64,000 bases of DNA, taken from assembly GCA_020725555.1 (NCBI GenBank), contig DYEU01000032.1, positions 177,656 through 241,655 on the forward strand. Reading direction: 5' to 3'. The DNA comes from Desulfatibacillum sp. GTDB lineage: Bacteria > Desulfobacterota > Desulfobacteria > Desulfobacterales > SpSt-501. The position numbers and the translations under genes were made by a program. Each line of letters begins with the position of its first letter. The first letter of the stretch is position 1. Of the stretch, positions 17,288 through 24,926 are shown piece by piece. Under the pieces are notes generated by a model. That model saw only the letters and a program-made list of their open reading frames with translations. It was not told the origin of the DNA and made no database searches.

Positions 17288-17448
17288 GCCCCGGGTTCCC
17301 GGCCGGGTTCCGTTGCCGCAGCCGGCGGCGGGGTCGTGCAGGGGTGACCGCCCTTTTCCCCGTGGCATTCGCGGATCTGCTCCGGGGTGCAGGATGCGGG
17401 GGTGTCCTTCAAGCGTTCCGGGTGTTCGCAGCAGCTCCGGCAACACAT
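17284..17448 (-). CDS. Possible internally initiated 54-residue Cys-rich small protein
   Basis: Inside the arsR frame an ATG at 17448 is preceded by GAAAGGAGAAAGCC, a near-ideal ribosome binding site, and begins MCCRSCCEHPERLKD. The product has seven cysteines and two histidines in 37 residues (CCxxCC, then C-x7-C, HG and HPC), typical of a metal-binding peptide. It would be made in addition to the fusion from the same reading frame. Stand-alone homologues near arsR genes are recalled from other anaerobes but not checked here. Confidence 0.5.
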   Translation of the reverse strand: MCCRSCCEHPERLKDTPASCTPEQIRECHGEKGGHPCTTPPPAAATEPGREPGA

Positions 17449-17793
17449 GGCTTTCTCCTTTCTCTTCGGGGGCGCGGCGGCGATTCCCGTCACCGGGCAG
17501 GGAATGCGCACCGCGGCTGCCGTGCCCCAGGCCGACAGCGCCCGGGCCGCATGCTCGAGAACCGCGCGCTTGATGCGGTAGTGCCGGAAGCGCCCCCGTC
17601 GTTCGGCCTCCACCAGGCCCGCCTGCTTCAGGACCCGCAAGTGCTGGGATACGGCCGCCTCGCTGATTCCCAGCCTTACGGCGATCGCCCGGCCGCACAG
17701 CTCGTGGCCGAGCAGCAGATCGACGAGGCGCAGCCGGGTGTCGTCTCCGAGGGCCTTGGCCACACGGCGGATGGTGGGGATTTGGGCGCTCAT
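17284..17793 (-). CDS. arsR: ArsR-family repressor with Cys-rich C-terminal extension
   Basis: This is a 169-residue protein. Residues about 1-95 form an ArsR winged helix: LGDDTRLRLVDLLLGHELCGR, then the recognition region GISEAAVSQHLRVLKQAGLV and the wing ERRGRFRHYRI. Unlike the two other ArsR proteins of the window it lacks a CxC pair. After about residue 115 comes a Cys-rich module (MCCRSCCEHPERLKD, then CTPEQIRECHGEKGGHPC) that in many genomes I recall as a separate small ORF beside arsR. It sits behind a promoter with an ArsR-like dyad and is coupled to an ABC exporter. The frame is uninterrupted, so a fusion protein is made unless the internal start is used. Confidence 0.85.
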   Translation of the reverse strand: MSAQIPTIRRVAKALGDDTRLRLVDLLLGHELCGRAIAVRLGISEAAVSQHLRVLKQAGLVEAERRGRFRHYRIKRAVLEHAARALSAWGTAAAVRIPCPVTGIAAAPPKRKEKAMCCRSCCEHPERLKDTPASCTPEQIRECHGEKGGHPCTTPPPAAATEPGREPGA

Positions 17794-17796
17794 TCG

Positions 17797-17835
17797 ATTA
17801 AGAGAATACTTAAACGAGCGCGGCCTGCATGTCAA
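17797..17835 (-). promoter_or_regulatory. arsR promoter with ArsR-type operator
   Basis: Leftward TTGACA (17835-17830) is followed by 17 bases and TAAGTA. The -10 area overlaps the dyad TTAAG-AGAATA-CTTAA at 17798-17813, similar to the AT-rich inverted repeats bound by ArsR proteins. A second perfect palindrome, AAGAAATTTCTT at 17857-17868, lies upstream between this gene and the divergent AbrB-like gene and could be a second operator or a promoter element for the rightward transcript. Confidence 0.6.
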
Positions 17836-17928
17836 ATGATTTTTTTTATGATAGTTAAGAAATTTCTTGCTTTTCAAAAAATTTTGTGAAACTGTTCGTT
17901 TGCGGCGTGCGCGCCGCGGAGGAGCCGC

Positions 17929-18210
17929 ATGAAGGAACCTAGGCCGGAAGCGAGAGGCGCGAGCGGTTTTTCGGGATGCAGCCCGGCAGCCTGCCAGATC
18001 GAGGCGATCGTCGCCGTGGATGAAAAGGGCCAGATGGTTCTGCCCAAGGCCGTGCGCGACCGAGCGGGCATCCGCGCCGGCGACAAGCTCGCCCTCATCG
18101 GCTGGCAGAAAGAGGGGGAAATCTGCTGCCTCGGCCTGATCAAGGCCGAATCGCTTGCGGAAATGGTGAAACAGGTCCTCGGCCCCCTGATGAAGGAGAT
18201 CGGGGGCTGA
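17929..18210 (+). CDS. AbrB/SpoVT-domain protein (HgcAB-associated-like), next to arsM
   Basis: This 93-residue protein has a Cys-containing N-terminal tail (SGCSPAACQIEAI), then a swapped-hairpin AbrB domain (VDEKGQMVLPKAVRDRAGIRAGDKLALI) and a C-terminal helix with CCLGLIKAESLAEMVKQVLG. I recognise the same pattern from small proteins annotated as HgcAB-associated, which also occur beside arsM. No hgcA or hgcB is in this window. Cysteines at both ends suggest a metalloid- or thiol-responsive DNA-binding role, which is inference. GGAGGAGCCGC gives a good ribosome binding site. Confidence 0.75.
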   Translation: MKEPRPEARGASGFSGCSPAACQIEAIVAVDEKGQMVLPKAVRDRAGIRAGDKLALIGWQKEGEICCLGLIKAESLAEMVKQVLGPLMKEIGG

Positions 18211-18350
18211 CCGGGCCGTGAACCAGGCGGCGCCCCGCGGCGCCGCCCCGGTCCCCACGGGGCGTTCGGGAGTGCTCACGGCTTGTCCCCAGCGACGGGG
18301 CGAGCCGCGTCGCGGCCGAACGGCCAAAGGAAATGTGGAGGTCTCGTCCC

Positions 18351-19181
18351 ATGAACGAACCCATCAAGGAACGGGTGCGCGAAGGCTACGGCCGCATCGC
18401 CCGCGGGCAGGCCTCCTCCTGCTGCGGCGGGGGATCCTCCTGTTGCGGCGGCGGCATCTCGAGCCGCACGATCGCCGAAAGGATCGGTTATTCCCCGGAG
18501 GAGCTCGAACAGGCGCCCGAGGGCGCAAACCTCGGCTTGGGCTGCGGCAACCCGCTGGCGCTCGCCGCGCTTGCGGAAGGGCAGACGGTGCTCGATCTCG
18601 GTTCGGGTGCGGGCTTCGATTGTTTCCTCGCCGCACGCGCCGTGGGCCCGACCGGCCGCGTGATCGGCGTCGACATGACCCCGGAGATGATCGTCCGGGC
18701 GCGCGCGAACGCGGAGCGGGCGGGAGTCGAGCATGTCGAGTTCCGGCTGGGGGAGATCGAGGCCTTGCCGGTCGCCGACCGCACCATCGACGTCATTCTC
18801 TCGAACTGCGTCATCAACCTCTCCCCGGACAAGCCCCGGGTCTTCGCCGAGGCGTACCGGGTCCTCAAGCCGGGCGGGGTGCTCGCCGTCTCGGACATCG
18901 TCCTCAAACGGCCGCTCCCGGAGGCCCTCGCGGCCTCCGTTTCCGCTTACGTCGGCTGCATCGCCGGCGCGAGCCTGAGGGAAGACTACCTGGCCTTCCT
19001 GCGCGAGGCGGGCTTCGCCGACGTCGAAGTCATCGAGGAAACCCCCTTTTACGCCGTCGAGGATTCGGCCGACCCCTGGGTCCGGGAAATCCGCGAGCAA
19101 TCGGGCCTCTCCGCGCAGGAGCTCCGGGAGGCGGCCCAAGCCGTGGTGAGCCTCAAGCTGCGGGCGCGGAAAGCTCCTTGA
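18351..19181 (+). CDS. arsM: Arsenite S-adenosylmethionine methyltransferase ArsM
   Basis: This is a 276-residue class I methyltransferase. SAM motif I is VLDLGSGAGFDCFLAA and motif II/III is VIGVDMTPEMI. Two CCGGG clusters near the N-terminus, Cys in SNCVINLSP and Cys in SAYVGCIAGA are the As(III)-binding cysteines of the ArsM family. It methylates arsenite stepwise to mono-, di- and trimethyl species in the cytoplasm. The ATG at 18351 follows GGAGGTCTCGTCCC; an ATG 18 bases earlier overlaps the ribosome binding site and is rejected. The last 29 bases overlap convergently with arsN2. Confidence 0.95.
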   Translation: MNEPIKERVREGYGRIARGQASSCCGGGSSCCGGGISSRTIAERIGYSPEELEQAPEGANLGLGCGNPLALAALAEGQTVLDLGSGAGFDCFLAARAVGPTGRVIGVDMTPEMIVRARANAERAGVEHVEFRLGEIEALPVADRTIDVILSNCVINLSPDKPRVFAEAYRVLKPGGVLAVSDIVLKRPLPEALAASVSAYVGCIAGASLREDYLAFLREAGFADVEVIEETPFYAVEDSADPWVREIREQSGLSAQELREAAQAVVSLKLRARKAP

Positions 19182-19614
19182 CGAGGAAGGCGGCGGCCTG
19201 CGGGCAGAGGGAGGAAAACTCGCTCGTCCCCCGGATCGCCGGCGGCGCCTCCTCCCGCGCGACCCGGCGGTATCCCCGGGAACGAAAGAAGGGCTCGGCC
19301 GTCATCGTGAGGAGGTAGAGCGCGGCCACCCCCTCCGCGCGGGCGCACGCCTCCGCCGCGGCGAGCAGCCGGCCGCCCAGGCCGCCTCCCCGGTACCGGG
19401 GATCGACCGCAAGCGAGCGCAGAAGCCCGGTTTCCCCGTAGATCTCGAGCCCCACCGTGCCCGCGAGGGTCTCGCCGTCGAAGGCCCCGAGAAACCGGGG
19501 CGCCAGCCCCCCCGTGAGACCCGCCGTCGGCAACCCGCAGGAAGCGAGCAGGCGGCGGATCGCCCCCGGCTCGGCCCCGGCCCGGATCGCCGTCTTCTCC
19601 GCCCGGTGCGCCAT
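19153..19614 (-). CDS. arsN2: GNAT acetyltransferase, ArsN2-like
   Basis: This 153-residue GNAT protein carries the acetyl-CoA pyrophosphate-binding loop RSLAVDPRYRGGGLGGRLL and the C-terminal YLLTMTAEPFFRSRGYRRV that marks the ArsN2 family of arsenic loci. ArsN-type enzymes are reported to acetylate trivalent organoarsenicals or related toxins. It is the last gene of the acr3 operon (2 bases after the preceding stop) and ends convergently inside the arsM 3-prime end. Confidence 0.88.
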   Translation of the reverse strand: MAHRAEKTAIRAGAEPGAIRRLLASCGLPTAGLTGGLAPRFLGAFDGETLAGTVGLEIYGETGLLRSLAVDPRYRGGGLGGRLLAAAEACARAEGVAALYLLTMTAEPFFRSRGYRRVAREEAPPAIRGTSEFSSLCPQAAAFLVKELSAPAA

Positions 19615-19616
19615 CG

Positions 19617-20222
19617 TCAGCCACTCTCCCGCCGCAGGTTTTCCTTGAGCAGCTTCAGCCCCTCCTCGCGCGCCTGGAGGATCCGTTTCACGTCGACCCC
19701 GGCGAGCTCGGGCCGCCGGAGAATCGTCTCGGAAAGCGCCCGGCGGTAGCGCAGGTACTCCTCCTTCCCCGAAACCGCCGCCGGGACCTCCTCCACGTGC
19801 AGGAACTCCTCGATCGGGCGGTTCTTGCCGTTGCGGTTGCCCTCGGTCAGGTCCACCCGGTACCGGCCGTGGACGAGAAAGCAGTGCACCATGGGGATGT
19901 AGGGCAGACCGAACTCGGCGAGCAGCCGCCGGGTCCCGCTCACGATCTCCTCGGTCATGGCGTAGATCCCGATGTTCTTGCGGATGTCGAGGCCCTGCTC
20001 GCCGGCGAGCGTGCCGATCACGGCGTGCTTGGTGGTGCAGGTGCCCATCTTCTCCTTGAAGAGGATCATCAGGTCGTCGCGGTCCGAATTGTAGCCGTAG
20101 GGGAGCTCGTGGACCCAGCGGCAGGCGTGGTGAAAGCGCCGGATGTTCATTTGCAGAAAGGCCTCGCTCACGGGCCCGGCGTGGGCGAGTTCGGCGTCAG
20201 GGAAGACGGTGTAGGCATCCAT
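19617..20222 (-). CDS. Transglutaminase-like fold protein in the acr3 operon
   Basis: This is a 201-residue protein of unknown function. A Cys in GTCTTKHAVIGTLA, a His in IPMVHCFLVHG and an Asp in RYRVDLTEGN occur in the order and spacing of a transglutaminase/papain-like catalytic triad. There is no signal peptide or membrane segment, so it is cytoplasmic. GGAGGAAACCCG gives a clear start at 20222. It sits between the ArsP-like permease and arsN2, so a role in arsenic-thiol or glutathione-like peptide metabolism is conceivable but unproven. Confidence 0.75.
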   Translation of the reverse strand: MDAYTVFPDAELAHAGPVSEAFLQMNIRRFHHACRWVHELPYGYNSDRDDLMILFKEKMGTCTTKHAVIGTLAGEQGLDIRKNIGIYAMTEEIVSGTRRLLAEFGLPYIPMVHCFLVHGRYRVDLTEGNRNGKNRPIEEFLHVEEVPAAVSGKEEYLRYRRALSETILRRPELAGVDVKRILQAREEGLKLLKENLRRESG

Positions 20223-20326
20223 CGGGTTTCCTCCAGCAGGGTGTTCGGCACGGCGGCAAGCCGCATGCGGAAGATCGCACCGGATTGTTAAGAAACCATG
20301 AGGCCGCCGCCCGCACTCGCCGCCGC

Positions 20327-21433
20327 TCACGAAAGGGCGTTGAAGATCCAGCCGACGGCGAGGATGCCGAGACCGACGATACCGACGAAGCAGGCGAGAA
20401 GCCGCGGCTTGAGCACGCGGCGCAGGATGAGGATCTCGGGGAGCGACAGGGCGATGACGCTCATCATGAAGGAGAGCACCGTGCCCAGGGCCGCCCCTTT
20501 CCCGAGCAGCGCCTGCACGACCGGGATCATCCCGGCGGCGCTCGAGTACATGGGGATCCCAATGCCGACGGCGAGCGGAACCGACCACCACGCCTCCTTG
20601 CCCAGGATCGCGGCAAGAAGGGCCTCGGGCACGTAGCCGTGGATGAAGGCGCCCACCGCAATCCCCAGCACGACCCACTTCCAGACCCGGCCGACGACGC
20701 TGCGCACGGCGTCGAATCCGGCCTGGACGCGCTCCCGGAAGGAACCGGGTCCCGGCGCGGCCTGCACCTCGTTGCCCCGCACCGCGGCGACCCACTCCTC
20801 GATGTGCCGCTCAAGCCGCAGACGGCCGAGCACGAACCCGCCCACCGTCGCGATCGCCAGCCCCGTCCCGGCGTAGAGCAGGGCGATCTCCCAGCCGAGG
20901 AGCCCGTAGAGCAGAAGCAGCGCCACCTCGTTCACCATGGGGGCGGAGATCAAAAACGAAAAGGTCACCCCCAGGGGGATCCCCGCGGTCACAAAACCGA
21001 TGAAGAGCGGGATCGCCGAACAAGAACAGAAGGGGGTGGCGACCCCAAGGAGGGCGGCCAACACGTTCCCCACGGCCTCCCGGCGACCGGCCAGGAGGCG
21101 GCGGGTGCGCTCGGCGGTGACGTAGGTGTTCAGGATGCCCACGCCGAACACCACGACCGTCAAGAGCATCAGCACCTTGGGGGTATCGTAGAGAAAAAAC
21201 TCGACCGCGGCGGCGAAATGCGTGCCGGCCTCCAGGCCGAAGACCTCGTAGGTCAGAAGGCGCGCCGCCTGGGGAAGCGCCCGGTACACCGCACAGCCTG
21301 CGCCGAGCACGGCGAGAAAAAGCACTCCCTCCCACAAACGGATCCTCCGTGCAGCAGGGACGGCCCCGGGCGCAGCGGGCTTTCCGGGTGCGTGGCAACA
21401 GGGGGAAAACTCGGCGATCGGCTTCAGCTCCAT
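20327..21433 (-). CDS. ArsP/SO_0444-like permease (DUF318)
   Basis: This is a 368-residue membrane protein with eight or more helices. The hallmark motif TPFCSCSAIPLFIGF lies near residue 134 and is mirrored by GIPMYSSAAGMIPVVQALL in the second half, as expected for the inverted repeats of the ArsP/permease family. The family includes trivalent organoarsenical exporters. The N-terminus carries an extra Cys-Cys-His (SPCCHAP). In this operon, with arsR and acr3, export of methylated arsenite made by ArsM is the likely role. Confidence 0.9.
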   Translation of the reverse strand: MELKPIAEFSPCCHAPGKPAAPGAVPAARRIRLWEGVLFLAVLGAGCAVYRALPQAARLLTYEVFGLEAGTHFAAAVEFFLYDTPKVLMLLTVVVFGVGILNTYVTAERTRRLLAGRREAVGNVLAALLGVATPFCSCSAIPLFIGFVTAGIPLGVTFSFLISAPMVNEVALLLLYGLLGWEIALLYAGTGLAIATVGGFVLGRLRLERHIEEWVAAVRGNEVQAAPGPGSFRERVQAGFDAVRSVVGRVWKWVVLGIAVGAFIHGYVPEALLAAILGKEAWWSVPLAVGIGIPMYSSAAGMIPVVQALLGKGAALGTVLSFMMSVIALSLPEILILRRVLKPRLLACFVGIVGLGILAVGWIFNALS

Positions 21434-21494
21434 GGGAGCACTCCTGGATCGCCCCGGCGAACGCCGGGGGCGGGATGCGGCGGTTTGCCCTCTC

Positions 21495-22931
21495 TCACCC
21501 GGCAGGCCGTTGTCCGCCTCCGCCCGTCCCCCCGGCCGCGGGCGAAGGAAGCGCTTCCCGCAGGATTTCGATCGGGTGCCGGACGGGGTAGGGCAGTAGC
21601 TGCGCGAACTGGAGCCTGCAGCTCAGGCAGTCGGTCAGGATCTCCTGGGGGTGGATCTCCTCGATGCGGCGCATCAGGCGCCCGCCGAGGGTGATCGAAA
21701 GATCGTGAAAATCGTGTTTGAAGCCCATCACCCCGGCCAGGCCGCAGCAGTAGAGGTTTCCCTCGAGGTCGGCCGCCTCCAGTCCCGGGATCCGCCGCAG
21801 GAGATCGAGGTAGGGCCGGCCGAAGTGCTGCTCCCGCTGGTGGCAGGGGGCGTAGTAGAGGGCCTTCCGGCGCAAGGGGGAAAATCCGCCCGGCCCGGCG
21901 CCCTCGCCCACGCGCTGCAGGAGATATTCGCCCACGTCAAAGGTTTTCTCGGCGACGGCGATCCGCCGGAGGGGATCGAGGCCGGAGAAGTACCCGTCGT
22001 CCTTGAGGATGTGTTGAAACATGGTGCGGTCGAAGATCTCCATCCCCCCGGCGGCCCGGCCCCCCGCCCGCGCGCGCGCCGGAACCCGGATGAAGCGCGG
22101 ATCGGATCCCACCGCTTTCTGGTAGGCCTCGGCAAAATAGGCGCCCTCGGCCATCAGCCCGCGCAACATGAAGCTGCAGGTCGGGCAGGAACAGAGAATG
22201 TCGTATCCCTCCTCCGCCGCGGCGGAGAGAACCGCGAGGTTTTTGGAGGCGGCGCGCAGGGTGAACTCCCGGTCCCCTTCGAGAAAGGAGGGCATCCCGC
22301 AGCAGGAAAGCGGCGGGCAGAAGACGGAGAGCCCGCAGGCCTGCAGGACCTCGACCGTGGCGCGGGCGACCCCCGGGAAGAGGTAGGTCGCCGTGCAGCC
22401 CGCGAAATAGAGCACGCGCTTCCCGGCCGCCGCGCGCGGCTTGCGGTGCAGCCCGCGTCTGCGCGCCCAGGCCCTGAAATGCTCCCGCGGAAACTCGGGC
22501 AGCCTGCGCTCGGGGTGGATCCCGATCCACCGTTTCAGCCGCCTCCCGGCCCGCGTGGGGGAGAGCAGGCGGCCGGTGAGCCGGGGAAAGGCGCCGCAAA
22601 CTTTGCCGATCCGCTGCACGTCCTCGACCCAGCGCACGCGGGCGGGAAGCCCGTCGCGGGCGACGAAGGCAGTCTTGGCGCGGATGATGTCCGCCCGGAT
22701 GTTCGGGCAGGGGCAGAGTGCGCAGAAATTGCACCGCTCGACGAGCGCCCGCAATTCTTCCCCGGATGGCGTGCGGCCGGTTTCCGTTTGGCGGTCGTAG
22801 AGCCGGTAGAGCTCGGGGAAAAAGAGGCAGGCCTCGTCCAGGATCGGGCGGCAGCAGTCACAGTCCGCACAGTCCTGGATGACCCGGTAGGCGATCTGCT
22901 CCGGCGAGCCGGGCGGATACGATGTCCTCAC
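21495..22931 (-). CDS. Fe-S oxidoreductase with two CCG domains (GlpC/HdrD-like)
   Basis: This is a 478-residue cytoplasmic protein. An N-terminal ferredoxin-like region carries CADCDCC (residues 20-26) and CNFCALCPCP, for one or two [4Fe-4S] clusters. Two CCG domains follow (LYFAGCTATY ... CPPLSCCGMP and LYYAPCHQRE ... LYCCGLAG), the disulfide-reductase-associated cysteine motif. Members pass electrons to quinones or reduce disulfides. The ATG overlaps the stop of the upstream selenoprotein (ATGA). Its fixed place between selenoprotein and ArsP-like permease suggests a specific redox partner role in arsenic handling. Confidence 0.88.
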   Translation of the reverse strand: MRTSYPPGSPEQIAYRVIQDCADCDCCRPILDEACLFFPELYRLYDRQTETGRTPSGEELRALVERCNFCALCPCPNIRADIIRAKTAFVARDGLPARVRWVEDVQRIGKVCGAFPRLTGRLLSPTRAGRRLKRWIGIHPERRLPEFPREHFRAWARRRGLHRKPRAAAGKRVLYFAGCTATYLFPGVARATVEVLQACGLSVFCPPLSCCGMPSFLEGDREFTLRAASKNLAVLSAAAEEGYDILCSCPTCSFMLRGLMAEGAYFAEAYQKAVGSDPRFIRVPARARAGGRAAGGMEIFDRTMFQHILKDDGYFSGLDPLRRIAVAEKTFDVGEYLLQRVGEGAGPGGFSPLRRKALYYAPCHQREQHFGRPYLDLLRRIPGLEAADLEGNLYCCGLAGVMGFKHDFHDLSITLGGRLMRRIEEIHPQEILTDCLSCRLQFAQLLPYPVRHPIEILREALPSPAAGGTGGGGQRPAG

Positions 22932-23260
22932 GTCAAGCCGTCCTCGGGGAGGTTTCCTCGGGCCTTCCGGCGCACGAACAGCCGCCAGCAGCCGTAATCG
23001 CCCATGTAGACCGGGAGGATTCCCCCCTCGGCGGGAAGCGCCTCGAGCAGCCGGCGCTCGATGAAGATCGACACCCCGCCCGCCGGCAGCCGTTCGCAGG
23101 GCCGATCATCCACGGGCTTGCCGATCCGACCGATCGGCCCTTCGACCCCGTGTCATCAGCCGACGACCGTCCTGCCCGAAAAGACGCTCAGGATGCCGCC
23201 GCGGTCGGCGATGAACGCCCGCTGCGCCTCGGAGAGGTCCACCTGGGGCGACTCCTTCAC
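22928..23260 (-). CDS. CC/Se-motif selenoprotein with tandem UGA (Sec-Sec), in the acr3 operon
   Basis: One continuous frame from GTG 23260 to the stop at 22928 is interrupted only by two adjacent TGA codons (23158-23153; residues 35 and 36). The N-terminal part reads MKESPQVDLSEAQRAFIADR then GGILSVFSGRTVVG, and the part after UGA-UGA reads HGVEGPIGRIGKPVDDRPCE then GVSIFIERRLLEAL. This is the architecture I recall for the CC/Se motif (seleno)protein family, where a Cys pair may be replaced by Sec. GTG overlaps the arsR stop (GTGA), the end overlaps the next ATG (ATGA), and AAAGGAG is 6-7 bases upstream, so a full-length gene is expected. A SECIS-like hairpin follows the UGAs. Product 110 residues, function unknown. 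Confidence 0.85.
23111..23152 (-). promoter_or_regulatory. SECIS-like hairpin of the CC/Se selenoprotein
   Basis: Directly after the second UGA the mRNA can form an outer 6-bp stem CACGGG/CCCGUG and an apical 7-bp stem GCCGAUC/GAUCGGC with loop GGUCG. The loop begins 21 bases after the second UGA. A GGU(C)-type apical loop at this distance is what E. coli SelB recognises in fdhF, so this is a strong candidate for a bacterial SECIS element. Confidence 0.8.
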
Positions 23261-23676
23261 CGCGATCTCCTTTGCCGGCCTCGGCGCTCGGCCGTCGGGC
23301 CCGCGGAAGCGGTACGGCGGCTCTGACGACGGCAGAGCTCGTGGGGGTCCCGGCGCAAAATGGCCGCCAGCCTCTTGCGATCCCGCAGGATCGGCGCTGT
23401 GTCCTGCAGGCAGGTACGCAGAAAGGCCTTCGCCCGCCCCACCGGCGGGGAGGTCTCCTCATCGGCCGCCTGGTAGTACATCCAGCGCCCCCGCTTCTCC
23501 GCCGCAACCAGCCCGGCCCGCCGCAGGATGCCCATGTGCTGGGAGACCGTCGACGGCGCAAGCCGCAGGAGCTCCACGAGCTGGCAGGCGCACAGCTCGC
23601 CCCGCTCGAGGGCGAAGAGGGCGCGCAGCCGGTTTTCATCGGCGAGCGCCTGCAACAGCCGCACGACCTTCTTCAT
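23257..23676 (-). CDS. arsR: ArsR-family arsenite-responsive repressor
   Basis: This is a 139-residue winged-helix repressor. The sensor motif ELCACQL (CxC) sits at the start of the recognition helix region LLRLAPSTVSQHMGILRRAGLV, the classical ArsR arsenite site, followed by the wing EKRGRWMYYQ. The C-terminal tail is Arg/Ser-rich. It lies 48 bases after acr3 and its stop overlaps the GTG of the selenoprotein. It most likely binds the dyad in the acr3 promoter and releases it on arsenite binding. Confidence 0.93.
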   Translation of the reverse strand: MKKVVRLLQALADENRLRALFALERGELCACQLVELLRLAPSTVSQHMGILRRAGLVAAEKRGRWMYYQAADEETSPPVGRAKAFLRTCLQDTAPILRDRKRLAAILRRDPHELCRRQSRRTASAGPTAERRGRQRRSR

Positions 23677-23724
23677 GCGATCGCTCCCTCGGCCGAAAGG
23701 GGCCTCTTCGCTTCCCGGCCGCGT

Positions 23725-24816
23725 TCAAGGCTTGCAGGTCACGTGGCAGACCCCGGTGATCGTTCTCACCTCGTAAGGAAAATACTTCCGTTTCAGCCAC
23801 AGGGCCACGTTCACCAGGCTGATCAGCACGGGCACCTCCACCAGCGGCCCGATCACCGCCGCAAAGGCCTCGCCGGAGTTTATGCCGAAGACGGCCACCG
23901 CCACGGCGATGGCGAGCTCGAAGTTGTTGGAGGCCGCGGTGAAGGATAGGGTCGTCGTCTGTTCGTAGGTGGCCTTGAGCTTCGTGGAGATGAAGAAACT
24001 GATCAGGAACATCACCAGGAAGTAGATGCAAAGCGGCACGGCGACCCGCACGACGTCGAGGGGCAGCTTCACGATGAATTCGCCCTTGAGCGAGAACATG
24101 ACGAGGATCGTGAAGAGGAGCGCGATCAGCGTGATCGGGCTGATGCGGGGGATGAAGCGCTCGTGGTACCAGGCCTCGCCGCGAGTCTTGAGGCCGATGA
24201 TGCGCGTAATGAGGCCGCCGAGAAAGGGGATCCCCAGGTAGATGAAGACGCTCTCGGCGATCTCGCCGATCGTGATGTCGACGACGGCACCTTCCAGGCC
24301 GAACCAGCGGGGCAGCACGGCGATGAAGAACCAGGCGTAGACCGAGAAGAAAAGCACCTGGAAAATGGAGTTGAAGGCGACCAGCCCGGCGCAATACTCG
24401 GCATCGCCCTTGGCGAGGTCGTTCCAGACGAGCACCATGGCGATGCAGCGGGCCAGGCCGATCAGGATCAGGCCGACCATGTACTCGTGGTGCCCGGAGA
24501 GAAAGGTGATCGCGAGGAAAAACATGAGCACGGGTCCGATGAGCCAGTTCTGGACCAGGGAAAGCAGCAGGATTTTCACATCGCGAAACACGAACCCGAG
24601 CTTCTCGTAGCGGACCTTGGCGAGCGGCGGGTACATCATGAGGATCAGGCCCACGGCGATCGGGATGTTCGTGGTCCCCACCTGGAAGTGATTCATGAAA
24701 TCCTGGATGCCGGGGTAGAGAAAGCCCCCGAACACCCCCACGGCCATGGCGAGAAAAATCCACAGCGTGAGAAACCGGTCGAGAACACTGAGGCTCTTCA
24801 GGCTCGTCGCCGCCAT
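23725..24816 (-). CDS. acr3: Arsenite efflux transporter Acr3
   Basis: This is a 363-residue ten-helix protein of the ACR3 family. The conserved cysteine of helix 4 is in [20 protein letters not shown], and the family segment [28 protein letters not shown] is present near the C-terminus. It expels As(III) from the cytoplasm using the proton gradient. AAGGAG stands ahead of the ATG at 24816. It is the first gene of a seven-gene operon under an ArsR-type operator. A C-terminal GVCHVTCKP tail adds two cysteines. Confidence 0.96.
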   Translation of the reverse strand: MAATSLKSLSVLDRFLTLWIFLAMAVGVFGGFLYPGIQDFMNHFQVGTTNIPIAVGLILMMYPPLAKVRYEKLGFVFRDVKILLLSLVQNWLIGPVLMFFLAITFLSGHHEYMVGLILIGLARCIAMVLVWNDLAKGDAEYCAGLVAFNSIFQVLFFSVYAWFFIAVLPRWFGLEGAVVDITIGEIAESVFIYLGIPFLGGLITRIIGLKTRGEAWYHERFIPRISPITLIALLFTILVMFSLKGEFIVKLPLDVVRVAVPLCIYFLVMFLISFFISTKLKATYEQTTTLSFTAASNNFELAIAVAVAVFGINSGEAFAAVIGPLVEVPVLISLVNVALWLKRKYFPYEVRTITGVCHVTCKP

Positions 24817-24878
24817 CGCGATCTCCTTATTTCATGGGTCCCCGGCGCGGCGGCCCGCCCGCCGGCGGAGGACCCATA

Positions 24879-24926
24879 ACATTTCGCCGATGAGCGAAAT
24901 GTATCCGCCCGACCCCCGCCTGTCAA
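24879..24926 (-). promoter_or_regulatory. acr3: acr3 operon promoter with ArsR-type operator
   Basis: Leftward TTGACA (24926-24921), 17-base spacer and TACATT (24903-24898) form a sigma-70 promoter. The -10 box overlaps the perfect inverted repeat ACATTTCGC-CGATGA-GCGAAATGT (24879-24902), placed where repressor binding would block RNA polymerase. Confidence 0.75.

Noticed and set aside
17838..17848. T-run near 17840 as a terminator
   Set aside because: It lies in the AT-rich divergent promoter region without a preceding hairpin.
22928..23113. Stand-alone 61-residue gene
   Set aside because: It has no ribosome binding site, and the same frame continues upstream through two TGA codons to a well-placed start overlapping arsR; it is the C-terminal part of the selenoprotein.
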